Shown: piece after piece, positions 1 through 7,098 of the stretch | Layout: the number at the start of each line of letters is the position of its first letter | Numbering within the stretch: position 1 is the first letter of the stretch | Origin: an uncultured Limosilactobacillus sp. | GTDB taxonomy: Bacteria; Bacillota; Bacilli; Lactobacillales; Lactobacillaceae | Direction: 5' to 3' | Assembly (NCBI GenBank): GCA_944327195.1 | Contig: CALVGV010000003.1 | Span: forward strand, 1 to 64,000 | DNA: 64,000 nucleotides | Translations under genes and position numbers: made by a program | Notes under the pieces: model-generated | Databases searched by the model: none | What the model saw: only the letters and a program-made list of their open reading frames with translations | What the model was told of the DNA's origin: nothing

Positions 1-82
1 GTTGAGGTAACACCATTAAAGACCTTGATGGGTTTTTCTGTCCACTTAAATGTTCAACTTAAATTTTACAATCTGCCGAATC
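1..82 (+). mobile_element. possible terminal fragment of an insertion sequence
   Basis: AT-rich stretch at the window edge, unlike the GC-rich genes after it. Frame 1 is open from base 1 to a stop at 148-150 but runs through a terminator, so its end is not a believable protein end. The segment with 'tctgtccactt' near 37-47 looks to me like the end of an IS3-type element, where the last transposase codons run into the terminal repeat. This is from memory of such ends; no second terminal repeat or target duplication can be seen because the element, if real, lies outside the window. Confidence 0.22.
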
Positions 83-115
83 AAAAAGTCGGGGCCGCGC
101 GGTGCGGTCCCGACT
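83..115 (-). terminator. intrinsic terminator of the 41-aa gene
   Basis: Stem AGTCGGG.CCGC / GCGG.CCCGACT with a short loop; read on the minus strand it ends in five T. It lies about 20 bases past the stop of the small minus-strand gene. Confidence 0.8.
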
Positions 116-133
116 GGTCACCCATGGTGAGAA

Positions 134-259
134 TTACTTTTGTAACTTAGCGGCGTCAGCATCAATCTTGGCAAACCCGTTGCCAGCTGGCTTCTTGTTG
201 CCCCGCTTTTCCATTGCCTTGCGGGCCATTTCCTTGCGTTCTTGCTTGCTCAAAGCCAT
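134..259 (-). CDS. small basic protein of unknown function (41 aa)
   Basis: Short gene on the minus strand coding for 41 residues. The start ATG (257-259) has an AGAGGCG ribosome site just upstream, a good promoter lies at 315-342 and a terminator follows at once, so it is a complete single-gene unit. The product is rich in Lys, Arg, Glu and Ala (it begins MALSKQERKEMARKAMEKRG) with an amphipathic helical N-terminal half, and has no membrane segment or cysteine. I do not recognise a family with a known role. Its size and charge would suit a nucleic-acid or ribosome-associated peptide, but that is a guess. Confidence 0.75.
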   Translation of the reverse strand: MALSKQERKEMARKAMEKRGNKKPAGNGFAKIDADAAKLQK

Positions 260-314
260 TTTACTCGCCTCTTTTATTCTGGATGCCAAAGAATTTATTT
301 CCCTGACACCTATT

Positions 315-342
315 ATTATAGTGCGGAATTTATGAAATGCAA
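315..342 (-). promoter_or_regulatory. promoter of the 41-aa gene
   Basis: On the minus strand, TTGCAT, a 16-base spacer and a perfect TATAAT lie about 55 bases upstream of the small gene's start codon. Confidence 0.7.
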
Positions 343-394
343 ATGAAGGGGCGGGGAATTGCTTAAAAAAGTTCTAGAAGTGGCCGGCCCACTC

Positions 395-423
395 TTTAAA
401 AACCGTTCAAAAGTCGGTAAGAT
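395..423 (+). promoter_or_regulatory. candidate promoter of the 457-2903 cluster
   Basis: TTTAAA, a 17-base spacer and TAAGAT, ending about 33 bases before the first start codon of the cluster. Both hexamers match the consensus only partly. Confidence 0.45.
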
Positions 424-456
424 AAAACTAAACCGATTGTAAGGAGAATGCTGCTG

Positions 457-1335
457 ATGACAAGCGAGCCAAAGAACGGTGCACAACCGATTAGTGAAAT
501 GATCAATCAAGCAATCAAGCAAAAGGTTGATTACCTCGACGTTTTGCGCAAGGCAATCACCGATCACGCGGACGAAAAGATCTACGCCCTGCTGGACCAA
601 CGGCGCTATGCGGCCGAGATCATGCACCGCGAAGAACAGATGAATGATACCGGGGTGATGGGCCTGGTCGACGACCTGACCGACCAGCTTAGCAACTACC
701 TGAGCACCAAGCTGATCAAGTACCTGAGCAAGACCTACCCCTTCTTTTACTACGAGGAATACCAAACCGGCCACTACCGGATCTACTTCGGGAACTGGTG
801 GGACCGGCGGCAATTTGGCGAGCTCGATGTCTTGAACATCCGCTTTGTCTTTGACCAGGGCGAGTACCAAAAGCTGGCCGAATCCTTCGAGCTCAACCGC
901 GACGGCAAGCGCTACAACGGCGCCAAGATCGACAAGCTGTCCAAGGAAAACGACCGCCTGCAGGGGCTGATCGATTCCGGCGACGAGCGGGCGGCCAAGA
1001 AGGAAGAACTCCAGGCCGAATTGAAGGAGGCCAGCGCCCGCAACGGCCTCTTTGAGTCGAGCAAGAACCGCGAAACCCGCGAGTCGATCGTCAGCCAGCT
1101 GAGCGAGCTGGAGGACCAGGAGGAACAGGCCCGCACGGCCAGCGGCAAGATCAAGGAGAACAACCAGCTGGTACTGGAGTTGTCCAAGGAAAATACCATC
1201 CTGAGCTACGAGCGCAAGAGCATCACCGACACCTTCGGCAGCTTCGAGGACTTCGAGCAGGAAAACCGCAACCTGTACGCCAACTACCTGCAGAGTCTGG
1301 TTGGCAGTGGAAAGCAGGTGATCGACCATGACTAG
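457..1335 (+). CDS. coiled-coil protein of unknown function
   Basis: About 292 residues. I chose the ATG at 457, ten bases after AAGGAG (441-446); the in-frame ATG at 448 is too close to that site. Residues 1-150 look globular, with an aromatic-rich patch near 85-110 (FFYYEEY, YRIYFGNWWDRR). Residues about 150-255 are a charged, Leu-spaced coiled coil (KIDKLSKENDRL, SELEDQEEQAR, ELSKENTIL). There is no signal peptide or membrane segment. It is the first of three overlapping genes, so the three products probably act together. Coiled coils like this are often auto-labelled SbcC-like, but no ATPase motif is present, so I give no function. Confidence 0.85.
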   Translation: MTSEPKNGAQPISEMINQAIKQKVDYLDVLRKAITDHADEKIYALLDQRRYAAEIMHREEQMNDTGVMGLVDDLTDQLSNYLSTKLIKYLSKTYPFFYYEEYQTGHYRIYFGNWWDRRQFGELDVLNIRFVFDQGEYQKLAESFELNRDGKRYNGAKIDKLSKENDRLQGLIDSGDERAAKKEELQAELKEASARNGLFESSKNRETRESIVSQLSELEDQEEQARTASGKIKENNQLVLELSKENTILSYERKSITDTFGSFEDFEQENRNLYANYLQSLVGSGKQVIDHD

Positions 1336-2398
1336 CCAAATGGTGACCAGTGCCAGTCAACAAGTGGCCAGCCTGACCGACGCCCTGGCTGCCGGCCTCA
1401 AGCGCGGCGAGCAGTACGTCGCCCTCCTCAACCAGCTGGCAACCACCAGCGACGAAGAGGAACTACTGGCGGCCGCCAGCCAGCTGATTGACTTTGACCT
1501 GCAGGACGCCTACGTCAAGTTTCCCCAGCACTACGAGCCGGAGGACTACTACCTGCTCTTGGTGGGGCGCCTGCTGGAACTGGCCGGCGAAGACGACCTG
1601 ACGGTCAAGCCCGACCCGGCCCACCAGCGGCTGACGATGCACCTGACCAGCTTCAAGAACAACTACACCTTCTGCTTTGAACGCAAGCGCAACCGGCCGG
1701 GGGCCTTCTTTGCCGAGCAGGGGGACCACGAGCCGCTCTTCAACCTCGATTTGACCCACAAGCTCCTCCAGTTCAACAACCGCGCCCTGGTTGACTTCTT
1801 AATCGTCAAGGAGATCAACCACCGCAACGACCTCGAACTGCGGGCCCTCTTAAAGCCGCTGGTGACCTTCGCCAACCTGCTGGCCGACAAGCTGGCCTTC
1901 ACGATCAACCTCGGCATCCTGGCCACCGAAAACGAGGCCAAGTTCAAGCTGGCCTCCCCGGACCTCAAGTTGACGGTCATCGACCGCCTCTTCGTCCAAA
2001 CCGCCGAAACCGCGGCCGCCCTGCTGAGCCTGCCGAAGAACAACGGGGCCAAGCTGGTCCTGGGGGAGGGGGTTGCCCTCACCCTGGCCTTTGACCCGGA
2101 CGACTTCAGCCGCCAGTGGTACTTCACCGTGGCCGACCCGGATGCCAAGCTGTCCTTCCTCGACGTCTTGCTCCACTATTCCCTGGTCCGCAACTGGTAC
2201 CTTGGCAACCGCGGGGCCCTGGCGATCATGGACAGCCGCTTCTCCCTGAAGCCGGAGAACGAGGTCGTTAGCGAGGCGCCGGTGGTCAAGGACGAGGCCC
2301 CGGCCAGCGCGGTTGAGGAAACGGAGGGGGAGGAAGCGGCCGAAAAGAAGCCGGCTTCTGCCTCGGCTGAACCAGAGAAGGAGGATGCCGATGCTTGA
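1328..2398 (+). CDS. protein of unknown function with acidic tail
   Basis: 356 residues, starting 8 bases before the stop of the previous gene, which suggests translational coupling. Residues 1-300 look like a soluble folded protein with no catalytic motif I know; the last 50 or so are a low-complexity Glu/Ala/Pro tail (for example EETEGEEAAEKKP) that is probably disordered. The ribosome site lies inside the upstream gene (GGAAAGCAGG). No signal peptide or membrane helix. The product is acidic overall. Function unknown; its tight packing between two other unknown genes is the only clue. Confidence 0.85.
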   Translation: MTSQMVTSASQQVASLTDALAAGLKRGEQYVALLNQLATTSDEEELLAAASQLIDFDLQDAYVKFPQHYEPEDYYLLLVGRLLELAGEDDLTVKPDPAHQRLTMHLTSFKNNYTFCFERKRNRPGAFFAEQGDHEPLFNLDLTHKLLQFNNRALVDFLIVKEINHRNDLELRALLKPLVTFANLLADKLAFTINLGILATENEAKFKLASPDLKLTVIDRLFVQTAETAAALLSLPKNNGAKLVLGEGVALTLAFDPDDFSRQWYFTVADPDAKLSFLDVLLHYSLVRNWYLGNRGALAIMDSRFSLKPENEVVSEAPVVKDEAPASAVEETEGEEAAEKKPASASAEPEKEDADA

Positions 2399-2903
2399 TT
2401 TATCCGCGAGCCTGCAGGGGGCAATCCGCCTCGACAACGCCCTCTTTGAGGAGCGCGACCTGCTGATTGGGCCAACCGCCCACCTCCAGCACGCCGTCGT
2501 CAACGCCGACCGGGCGCTGACCGCCCTCTTTGAAGACCAGAGTGATTATCAACTGGAAAAGCCGGAAAAAGCGGCAGAAAAGGCCCGCCAATTCGCCCGG
2601 ACCCTCCACTGGTTCTTGGTGGTGAGCGCGCGGTTGCAGTGGACCCACCTGATCGTCCTTAGCCCGGCGCAGTACGACCAGCTCTGCGGGGTTGAACCGG
2701 CAACCGAACTGGCCGACCTGGACCGCGAGTACCTGGCGATCAAGCACCTCTTCTTGCAAAGCTATTACACCCACCGCCAGGAGGACTTTCGTCACGCCTG
2801 GCACGCCCTGCTCAAGCTCGGCCTGGTTGACTACCAACTGAGCGAGGAGGCGGTCACCGCCGCCCTCAAGCAACTGCCGGAGGAAGCCGGCCTTAAAAAC
2901 TGA
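2391..2903 (+). CDS. protein of unknown function, third of the cluster
   Basis: About 170 residues, beginning MLDLSASLQGAIRLDN. The start at 2391 is set by AGAAGGAGG placed 6 bases upstream, inside the tail codons of the previous gene; the two genes overlap by 8 bases. The sequence looks all-helical (regular Leu/Ala spacing, several Trp and His near 85-95 and 140-150) with no membrane span, cysteine pair or nucleotide-binding loop. A terminator follows directly, closing a three-gene operon. I recognise no family. Confidence 0.82.
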   Translation: MLDLSASLQGAIRLDNALFEERDLLIGPTAHLQHAVVNADRALTALFEDQSDYQLEKPEKAAEKARQFARTLHWFLVVSARLQWTHLIVLSPAQYDQLCGVEPATELADLDREYLAIKHLFLQSYYTHRQEDFRHAWHALLKLGLVDYQLSEEAVTAALKQLPEEAGLKN

Positions 2904-2913
2904 TGATCAATCT

Positions 2914-2955
2914 GGGGATGGACTGCCGACTTCGGCGCCATCCCCTTTCTTTTTC
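2914..2955 (+). terminator. intrinsic terminator after the unknown cluster
   Basis: GGGGATGG pairs with CCATCCCC around a loop that can pair internally, followed by a T-rich run. Confidence 0.8.
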
Positions 2956-2973
2956 GCCTTCCCGAAATAAGGG

Positions 2974-3002
2974 TTTACATTCCGGGGGCGGGGTGGTATA
3001 TT
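2974..3002 (+). promoter_or_regulatory. ahpCF promoter
   Basis: TTTACA (2974-2979), an exact 17-base spacer and TATATT (2997-3002). Transcription would start about 3009, right before the PerR-like palindrome. Confidence 0.8.
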
Positions 3003-3013
3003 TAAGGCGTTGA

Positions 3014-3028
3014 TAAGAATGATTCTAA
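3014..3028 (+). promoter_or_regulatory. PerR/Fur-type box in the ahpC leader
   Basis: TAAGAATGATTCTAA is a 7-1-7 inverted repeat (TAAGAAT / ATTCTAA) that fits the PerR/Fur box pattern TTANAATNATTNTAA except at the second base. It covers about +5 to +20 relative to the promoter, where a bound repressor would block transcription. PerR control of ahpC is established in Bacillus; here it is inferred from the site alone. Confidence 0.65.
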
Positions 3029-3045
3029 CCAAGGAGGAATTTCAG

Positions 3046-3609
3046 ATGAACTTCTTAAACAAGGAAATCGATGACTTTACGGTGAACGCTTACCAAGCGG
3101 GGAAAACCCTGCAGGTTTCGAAGGCCGACGTGCTTGGCAAGTGGAGCATCTTCTTCTTCTACCCGGCCGACTTCTCCTTTGTTTGCCCAACTGAATTAGA
3201 GGCACTCCAAGATAACTACGAGGACTTCAAGGCGGCCAACGCTGAAATTTACTCCGTTTCCGAAGACACCGAATTCGTTCACAAGGCCTGGGCCGAAGCT
3301 TCCGACAAGATCGGCAAGATCCAATATAAGATGCTTGCCGACCCGGCTGGTAAGCTGGCGCGGATGTTTGACGTCCTCGACGAAGAGGCCGGCCAAGCCT
3401 ACCGGGGCGTCTTCATCGTTGACCCGGACGGCAAGGTGCAATCCTACACGATTAACAACATGGGGATCGGCCGCTCGGCAACCGAAATCCTCCGCACCCT
3501 GCAAGCGGCCCAATTTGTCCGCGAACACGGCGACCAGGTTTGCCCGGCCAACTGGAAGCCGGGTGACGACACGATCAAGCCAAGCCTCGACCTGGTCGGC
3601 AAGCTGTAA
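3046..3609 (+). CDS. ahpC: alkyl hydroperoxide reductase subunit C (2-Cys peroxiredoxin)
   Basis: 187 residues, the usual AhpC length. The peroxidatic cysteine is Cys47 in FSFVCPTE and the resolving cysteine is Cys166 in VCPANW; both peroxiredoxin motifs are intact. The enzyme reduces H2O2 and organic peroxides in the cytoplasm and is re-reduced by AhpF, encoded 12 bases downstream. The start at 3046 has AAGGAGGAA just before it; earlier in-frame codons lie in the operator. Expression is probably high (strong promoter and strong ribosome site) and peroxide-inducible through the palindrome at 3014-3028. Confidence 0.96.
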   Translation: MNFLNKEIDDFTVNAYQAGKTLQVSKADVLGKWSIFFFYPADFSFVCPTELEALQDNYEDFKAANAEIYSVSEDTEFVHKAWAEASDKIGKIQYKMLADPAGKLARMFDVLDEEAGQAYRGVFIVDPDGKVQSYTINNMGIGRSATEILRTLQAAQFVREHGDQVCPANWKPGDDTIKPSLDLVGKL

Positions 3610-3621
3610 GGCGGTGGGTCG

Positions 3622-5265
3622 ATGGCTGAACGAATCTACGACTTAATCATCGTCGGGGCCGGGCCGGCGGGCCTCTCGGCGGCGATCTACGCCGGCCGGG
3701 CCACCCTCGACACCCTGGTCTTGGAGGCCGACACGGTTGGCGGCCAGGTAACGACGACGGCGATGGTCTACAACTACCCGGCCGCCCCGGCGATCGACGG
3801 CAGCCAGTTGATGAAGCAGATGCAGGGGCAGGCCAGCGACTTTGGCGTCCAGATCAAGCGCGACGCGGTGGTCGACTACCAGCTGGCTGGCGAGGTCAAG
3901 ACCCTGGTCGGGGCCAGTGGCCACCAGTACCAAACGCGGAGCGTAATCATCGCCACCGGGGCCCAGCCGCGCCACGCCGGCTTCGCGGGCGAAGACGACT
4001 TCCGCGGCCGCGGGGTTGCCTACTGCTCGACCTGCGATGGCGAACTCTTTACCGGCCTCGAGGTCTTCGTCGTTGGCGGGGGTTTCGCCGCGGCCGAGGA
4101 GGCGGACTTCTTGACCCGCTACGCCAAGCACGTCACCGTTCTGGTGCGCGAGGACCACTTCCAGTGCCCGCCGCTGACGGCCGCCCTGGCCCTCGATAAC
4201 CCGAAGGTCAGCGTTCGCTACAACACCGAAATCAAGCAGGTTAGCGGCGACCAGTTCCTCAAGGAAATGACCCTGGTCAACAACCAGACCGGCGAAGAGG
4301 AGCACTACCAGGTTGCCGCCGGGGATAAGACCTTTGGGATCTTCGTCTACGTCGGCACCCAACCGGCAACCGCCAAGCTGCCGGCCGAACTGGCCAAGGA
4401 CGAGCGCGGCTACCTCAAGGTTTCACCCGACGGGGCCACCGCCATCCCGGGGGTCTACGCCGCCGGGGACGTGATCGACAAGAAGCTGCGCCAAATCATC
4501 ACCGCCGCGGCCGACGGGGCCAAGGCGGCCACCCTGGCCGAGGCCTACGTGACCGCCGAGAAGAAGCGGCTGAAGATTCCGGTGCGCCGGCCCCAGGCCA
4601 AGCCGGTGGGGGAGACCAGCCACCTGGCCGACCAGCCGGCGGCCAAGCACTCCGGCGCCTGGTTCGACGCCGCCCTGGTTGGCCAGCTCAAGCCGGTCTT
4701 TGCCCGCCTTACCAAGCCGGTGACCCTGCAGGTCTTGGCAACCGACAACCAGCTTGGCCAGGAACTCGAATCCTTCGTGAGCGAGTTTGCCAAGCTCGAC
4801 GACCACTTGACGGTTGATCGCCAGGCAGCGCCAGCCGGCGAGGACTACCTGCCCCAGCTCCGCCTGCTGGTGGATGGGCAAGACACCGGCCTCCACTACG
4901 CCGGGGTGCCAACCGGCCACGAGTTAAACTCCCTGGTGCTGGGGATTTACAACGTTGCCGGGCCGGGGCAGGAGATCCCGGCGGCCCTGGTAGAGCGGAT
5001 CAAGGCCCTGCCGGCCACCAAGTTGCAGATCGGGGTTTCTTTGACCTGCCACTTCTGCCCGGACGTGGTGGCCGCCTGCCAGAAGATGGCCGCCCTCAAC
5101 CCGGCCGTCTCGGCCACGATGATTGACCTGGCCCACTTCAAGCAGCTGCGCGAGGAACGCCAAATCATGAGCGTCCCGGCCACAATGATCAACGGGGGGC
5201 CGGTGATCTTTGGCAGCCAGACCCTCGAACAGTTGGTATCCGCCGTCGAAAAACAAGCAAACTAA
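3622..5265 (+). CDS. AhpF-like NAD(P)H:peroxiredoxin reductase with permuted domains
   Basis: 547 residues. Residues 1-310 are a thioredoxin-reductase-type flavoprotein: FAD-binding GAGPAGLSAA near the N-terminus, redox pair CSTC (Cys135, Cys138), pyridine-nucleotide loop VVGGGFAAAEEA, and the FAD motif YAAGDVIDK near residue 276. After a linker (310-345) come two thioredoxin-like folds, the first without a cysteine pair and the second with CHFC (Cys476, Cys479). Classical AhpF carries the same parts in the opposite order, with the thioredoxin folds first. It follows ahpC by 12 bases and a terminator closes the pair, so passing electrons from NADH to AhpC is the likely job. Confidence 0.88.
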   Translation: MAERIYDLIIVGAGPAGLSAAIYAGRATLDTLVLEADTVGGQVTTTAMVYNYPAAPAIDGSQLMKQMQGQASDFGVQIKRDAVVDYQLAGEVKTLVGASGHQYQTRSVIIATGAQPRHAGFAGEDDFRGRGVAYCSTCDGELFTGLEVFVVGGGFAAAEEADFLTRYAKHVTVLVREDHFQCPPLTAALALDNPKVSVRYNTEIKQVSGDQFLKEMTLVNNQTGEEEHYQVAAGDKTFGIFVYVGTQPATAKLPAELAKDERGYLKVSPDGATAIPGVYAAGDVIDKKLRQIITAAADGAKAATLAEAYVTAEKKRLKIPVRRPQAKPVGETSHLADQPAAKHSGAWFDAALVGQLKPVFARLTKPVTLQVLATDNQLGQELESFVSEFAKLDDHLTVDRQAAPAGEDYLPQLRLLVDGQDTGLHYAGVPTGHELNSLVLGIYNVAGPGQEIPAALVERIKALPATKLQIGVSLTCHFCPDVVAACQKMAALNPAVSATMIDLAHFKQLREERQIMSVPATMINGGPVIFGSQTLEQLVSAVEKQAN

Positions 5266-5267
5266 GC

Positions 5268-5307
5268 GAAAAACCGGAATCGGGCTTGCCCGACCCCGGT
5301 TTTTTGT
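5268..5307 (+). terminator. intrinsic terminator after ahpC-ahpF
   Basis: AAAACCGG..TCGGGC pairs with the complementary arm ending CCGGTTTTTT; strong hairpin and T run. Confidence 0.85.
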
Positions 5308-5349
5308 CCATAATGGGGAGGTAATTCAATCACGAGAGGAAGCGTTGAG

Positions 5350-5805
5350 ATGGAAGCAGTTGACTATCAATTATTGACCAAGCAGGCGGCCGCCCTACTG
5401 GCGGGGGAGGACGACTGGGTGGCCAAGTGCGCCAACCTGTCGGCCCTGCTGTATGCCAGCCTGCCGGCGGTTAACTTCGCTGGCTTTTACCGGGTCAAGG
5501 GCGGGGAACTGATCCTGGCCCCCTTCCAGGGGAAGGTGGCCTGCGTGCACATTGCCTTTGGCCACGGCGTCTGCGGCACGGCGGCCCAGCAGGCGGCTCC
5601 GGTGCTGGTGGAGGACGTCCACCAGTTCCCGGGCCACATTGCCTGCGACTCGGCTTCGCAATCGGAGCTGGTCATTCCGGTCTTTAAGGACGGTCAGCTC
5701 TGGGGCGTCTTGGACCTCGATAGCCCGCAGAAGGCCCGCTTCACCGCCGCGGACCAGGTCGGCCTCACCCAGGTGGCGGCAACCCTCTTTGCCAAGGAGG
5801 GCTAG
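5350..5805 (+). CDS. msrC: free methionine-R-sulfoxide reductase (GAF domain)
   Basis: 151 residues forming a single GAF domain. The three cysteines of the fRMsr family are present: Cys65 (KVACVHI), Cys75 (GHGVCGT) and Cys99 (HIACDSAS). The enzyme reduces the R form of free methionine sulfoxide in the cytoplasm using thioredoxin. Position right after ahpC/ahpF fits an oxidative-stress role, although a terminator separates them. GAGAGG lies upstream of the ATG. The ClC channel gene starts 6 bases after its stop, so the two are co-transcribed. Confidence 0.88.
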   Translation: MEAVDYQLLTKQAAALLAGEDDWVAKCANLSALLYASLPAVNFAGFYRVKGGELILAPFQGKVACVHIAFGHGVCGTAAQQAAPVLVEDVHQFPGHIACDSASQSELVIPVFKDGQLWGVLDLDSPQKARFTAADQVGLTQVAATLFAKEG

Positions 5806-5811
5806 GGCGTA

Positions 5812-7056
5812 ATGGACGGAAAAACGCAAGCAAGGAACGACCGCACCCTGGCCGGCCTGACGATCGTCCTCGGGGTCGTGATCGGCTTTTCCTCCCTCCT
5901 CTTGGGCCAGCTCCTCGACCTCGTGGAGCACCTCTTCCTCGGCTTCGTTGAAAACAACCGCCTGCCGGTGGCCCTCCACACCGCTCCCGGACGACGTCTC
6001 CTCTCCCTGGTGGTGGGGGCAGTGATCGCCGCGGTGGTCTGGTATTTTCTGCAAAGAAAGTGGCAGCCGGTCAGTATTGGGGCCGCCCTCAAGGGGGAGC
6101 GGATGCCGGTTCTAAAGACGGTCGTCCACGTCGTCACCCAAATCTTCTACGTTAGTACCGGGGGCTCGATCGGCCGCGAACTGGCGCCGCGCCAGGCGGG
6201 GGCGATGATCGCCGACAACATCAGCCGCCTCGGGGCCCGCCACGGCTTTGCCCTAGCCGAAGAGGACCGCCGGCTCTTGATCGCGGCGGCAGCCGGGGCC
6301 GGCTTTGCCGGGGTCTACATCTCGCCGCTGACCGGGACGATGTTTTGCCTCGAGCTCTTGTACAAGCGGATCAACCAGCGCTCGATCGCCGTCAGCGTGA
6401 CGATGTGCTCGATTGCCACCATGGTCGGCTCAATCACCAAGGGCTTCGTCCCCTACTACCTGACCGGCAACCGCCACTACGCCCTGGCGATCGTTCCCTT
6501 CGCGGTGGTGATTGGCCTGGTCAACGGCCTCCTCGGCACGGGCTTCAAGGCGCTGATCAAGCGGGCCAGCGCGGCCCGGGTGACCGACCGCGGGATCTTG
6601 TGGCAGTTTCCCCTGGTCGGCCTCTTCACCGGCCTGGTGGCGATGGTCTTTCCGGCGGTCTGCGGCAACGGCCGCGGCCTGGCCCAGCTGGCGATGAACA
6701 CCAAGACGGTGACCCTGGCCTCGGTCGGCCTGCTGGTCTTTGGCTTCCTGGTCAAGGGCCTGGCAACCCTGCTGACGATTCGCGGCGGGGGCTACGGCGG
6801 CGTCCTGACGCCCTCGATCGCCCTTGGCGCCTGCAGCGGGATCCTTCTCGGCGGCCTCTTCGGCCTCGTCGTTGGTCTGCCACTGGGCCAGTGTGCCGTC
6901 CTGGGGGCGGCCAGCCTGCTGGCAGCCTCAAACCAGGCCCCGCTGATGGCCCTCTTCATGCTCTTTGAGGTCTGCCACCTCAACTACTCGGCCCTCCTTC
7001 CCCTGGCCCTGACGGTGGGGGTCTCAATCTGGGTGGCCAAGCAGGTAAGTCGATAA
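5812..7056 (+). CDS. ClC-family chloride channel or H+/Cl- antiporter
   Basis: 414 residues, integral membrane protein with about ten to twelve hydrophobic segments. It has the ClC filter region GGSIGREL (near residue 115; the usual form is GxGxExP) and a later filter segment IRGGGYGGVLTPSIALGAC near 323-341. There is no cytoplasmic CBS pair, as in the short bacterial ClCs. It would move chloride, or fluoride in some subfamilies, across the cell membrane. It lies 6 bases after the GAF gene, with AAGGAGG inside that gene's last codons as ribosome site. Which ion it carries and whether it is channel or antiporter cannot be told. Confidence 0.88.
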   Translation: MDGKTQARNDRTLAGLTIVLGVVIGFSSLLLGQLLDLVEHLFLGFVENNRLPVALHTAPGRRLLSLVVGAVIAAVVWYFLQRKWQPVSIGAALKGERMPVLKTVVHVVTQIFYVSTGGSIGRELAPRQAGAMIADNISRLGARHGFALAEEDRRLLIAAAAGAGFAGVYISPLTGTMFCLELLYKRINQRSIAVSVTMCSIATMVGSITKGFVPYYLTGNRHYALAIVPFAVVIGLVNGLLGTGFKALIKRASAARVTDRGILWQFPLVGLFTGLVAMVFPAVCGNGRGLAQLAMNTKTVTLASVGLLVFGFLVKGLATLLTIRGGGYGGVLTPSIALGACSGILLGGLFGLVVGLPLGQCAVLGAASLLAASNQAPLMALFMLFEVCHLNYSALLPLALTVGVSIWVAKQVSR

Positions 7057-7058
7057 TC

Positions 7059-7098
7059 AAAAAAGTGATGAAAGCGTCGTGCTTTCATCACTTTTTTT
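7059..7098. terminator. bidirectional terminator
   Basis: AAAAAAGTGATGAAAGC pairs perfectly with GCTTTCATCACTTTTTTT. It serves the ClC gene on plus and the mevalonate/lplA operon on minus, which converge here. Confidence 0.9.

Noticed and set aside
316..1329. 337-codon open frame on minus opposite the first unknown gene
   Set aside because: Antisense shadow created by GC-biased third positions; no ribosome site, and the plus-strand genes here have ribosome sites, coupling and a terminator.
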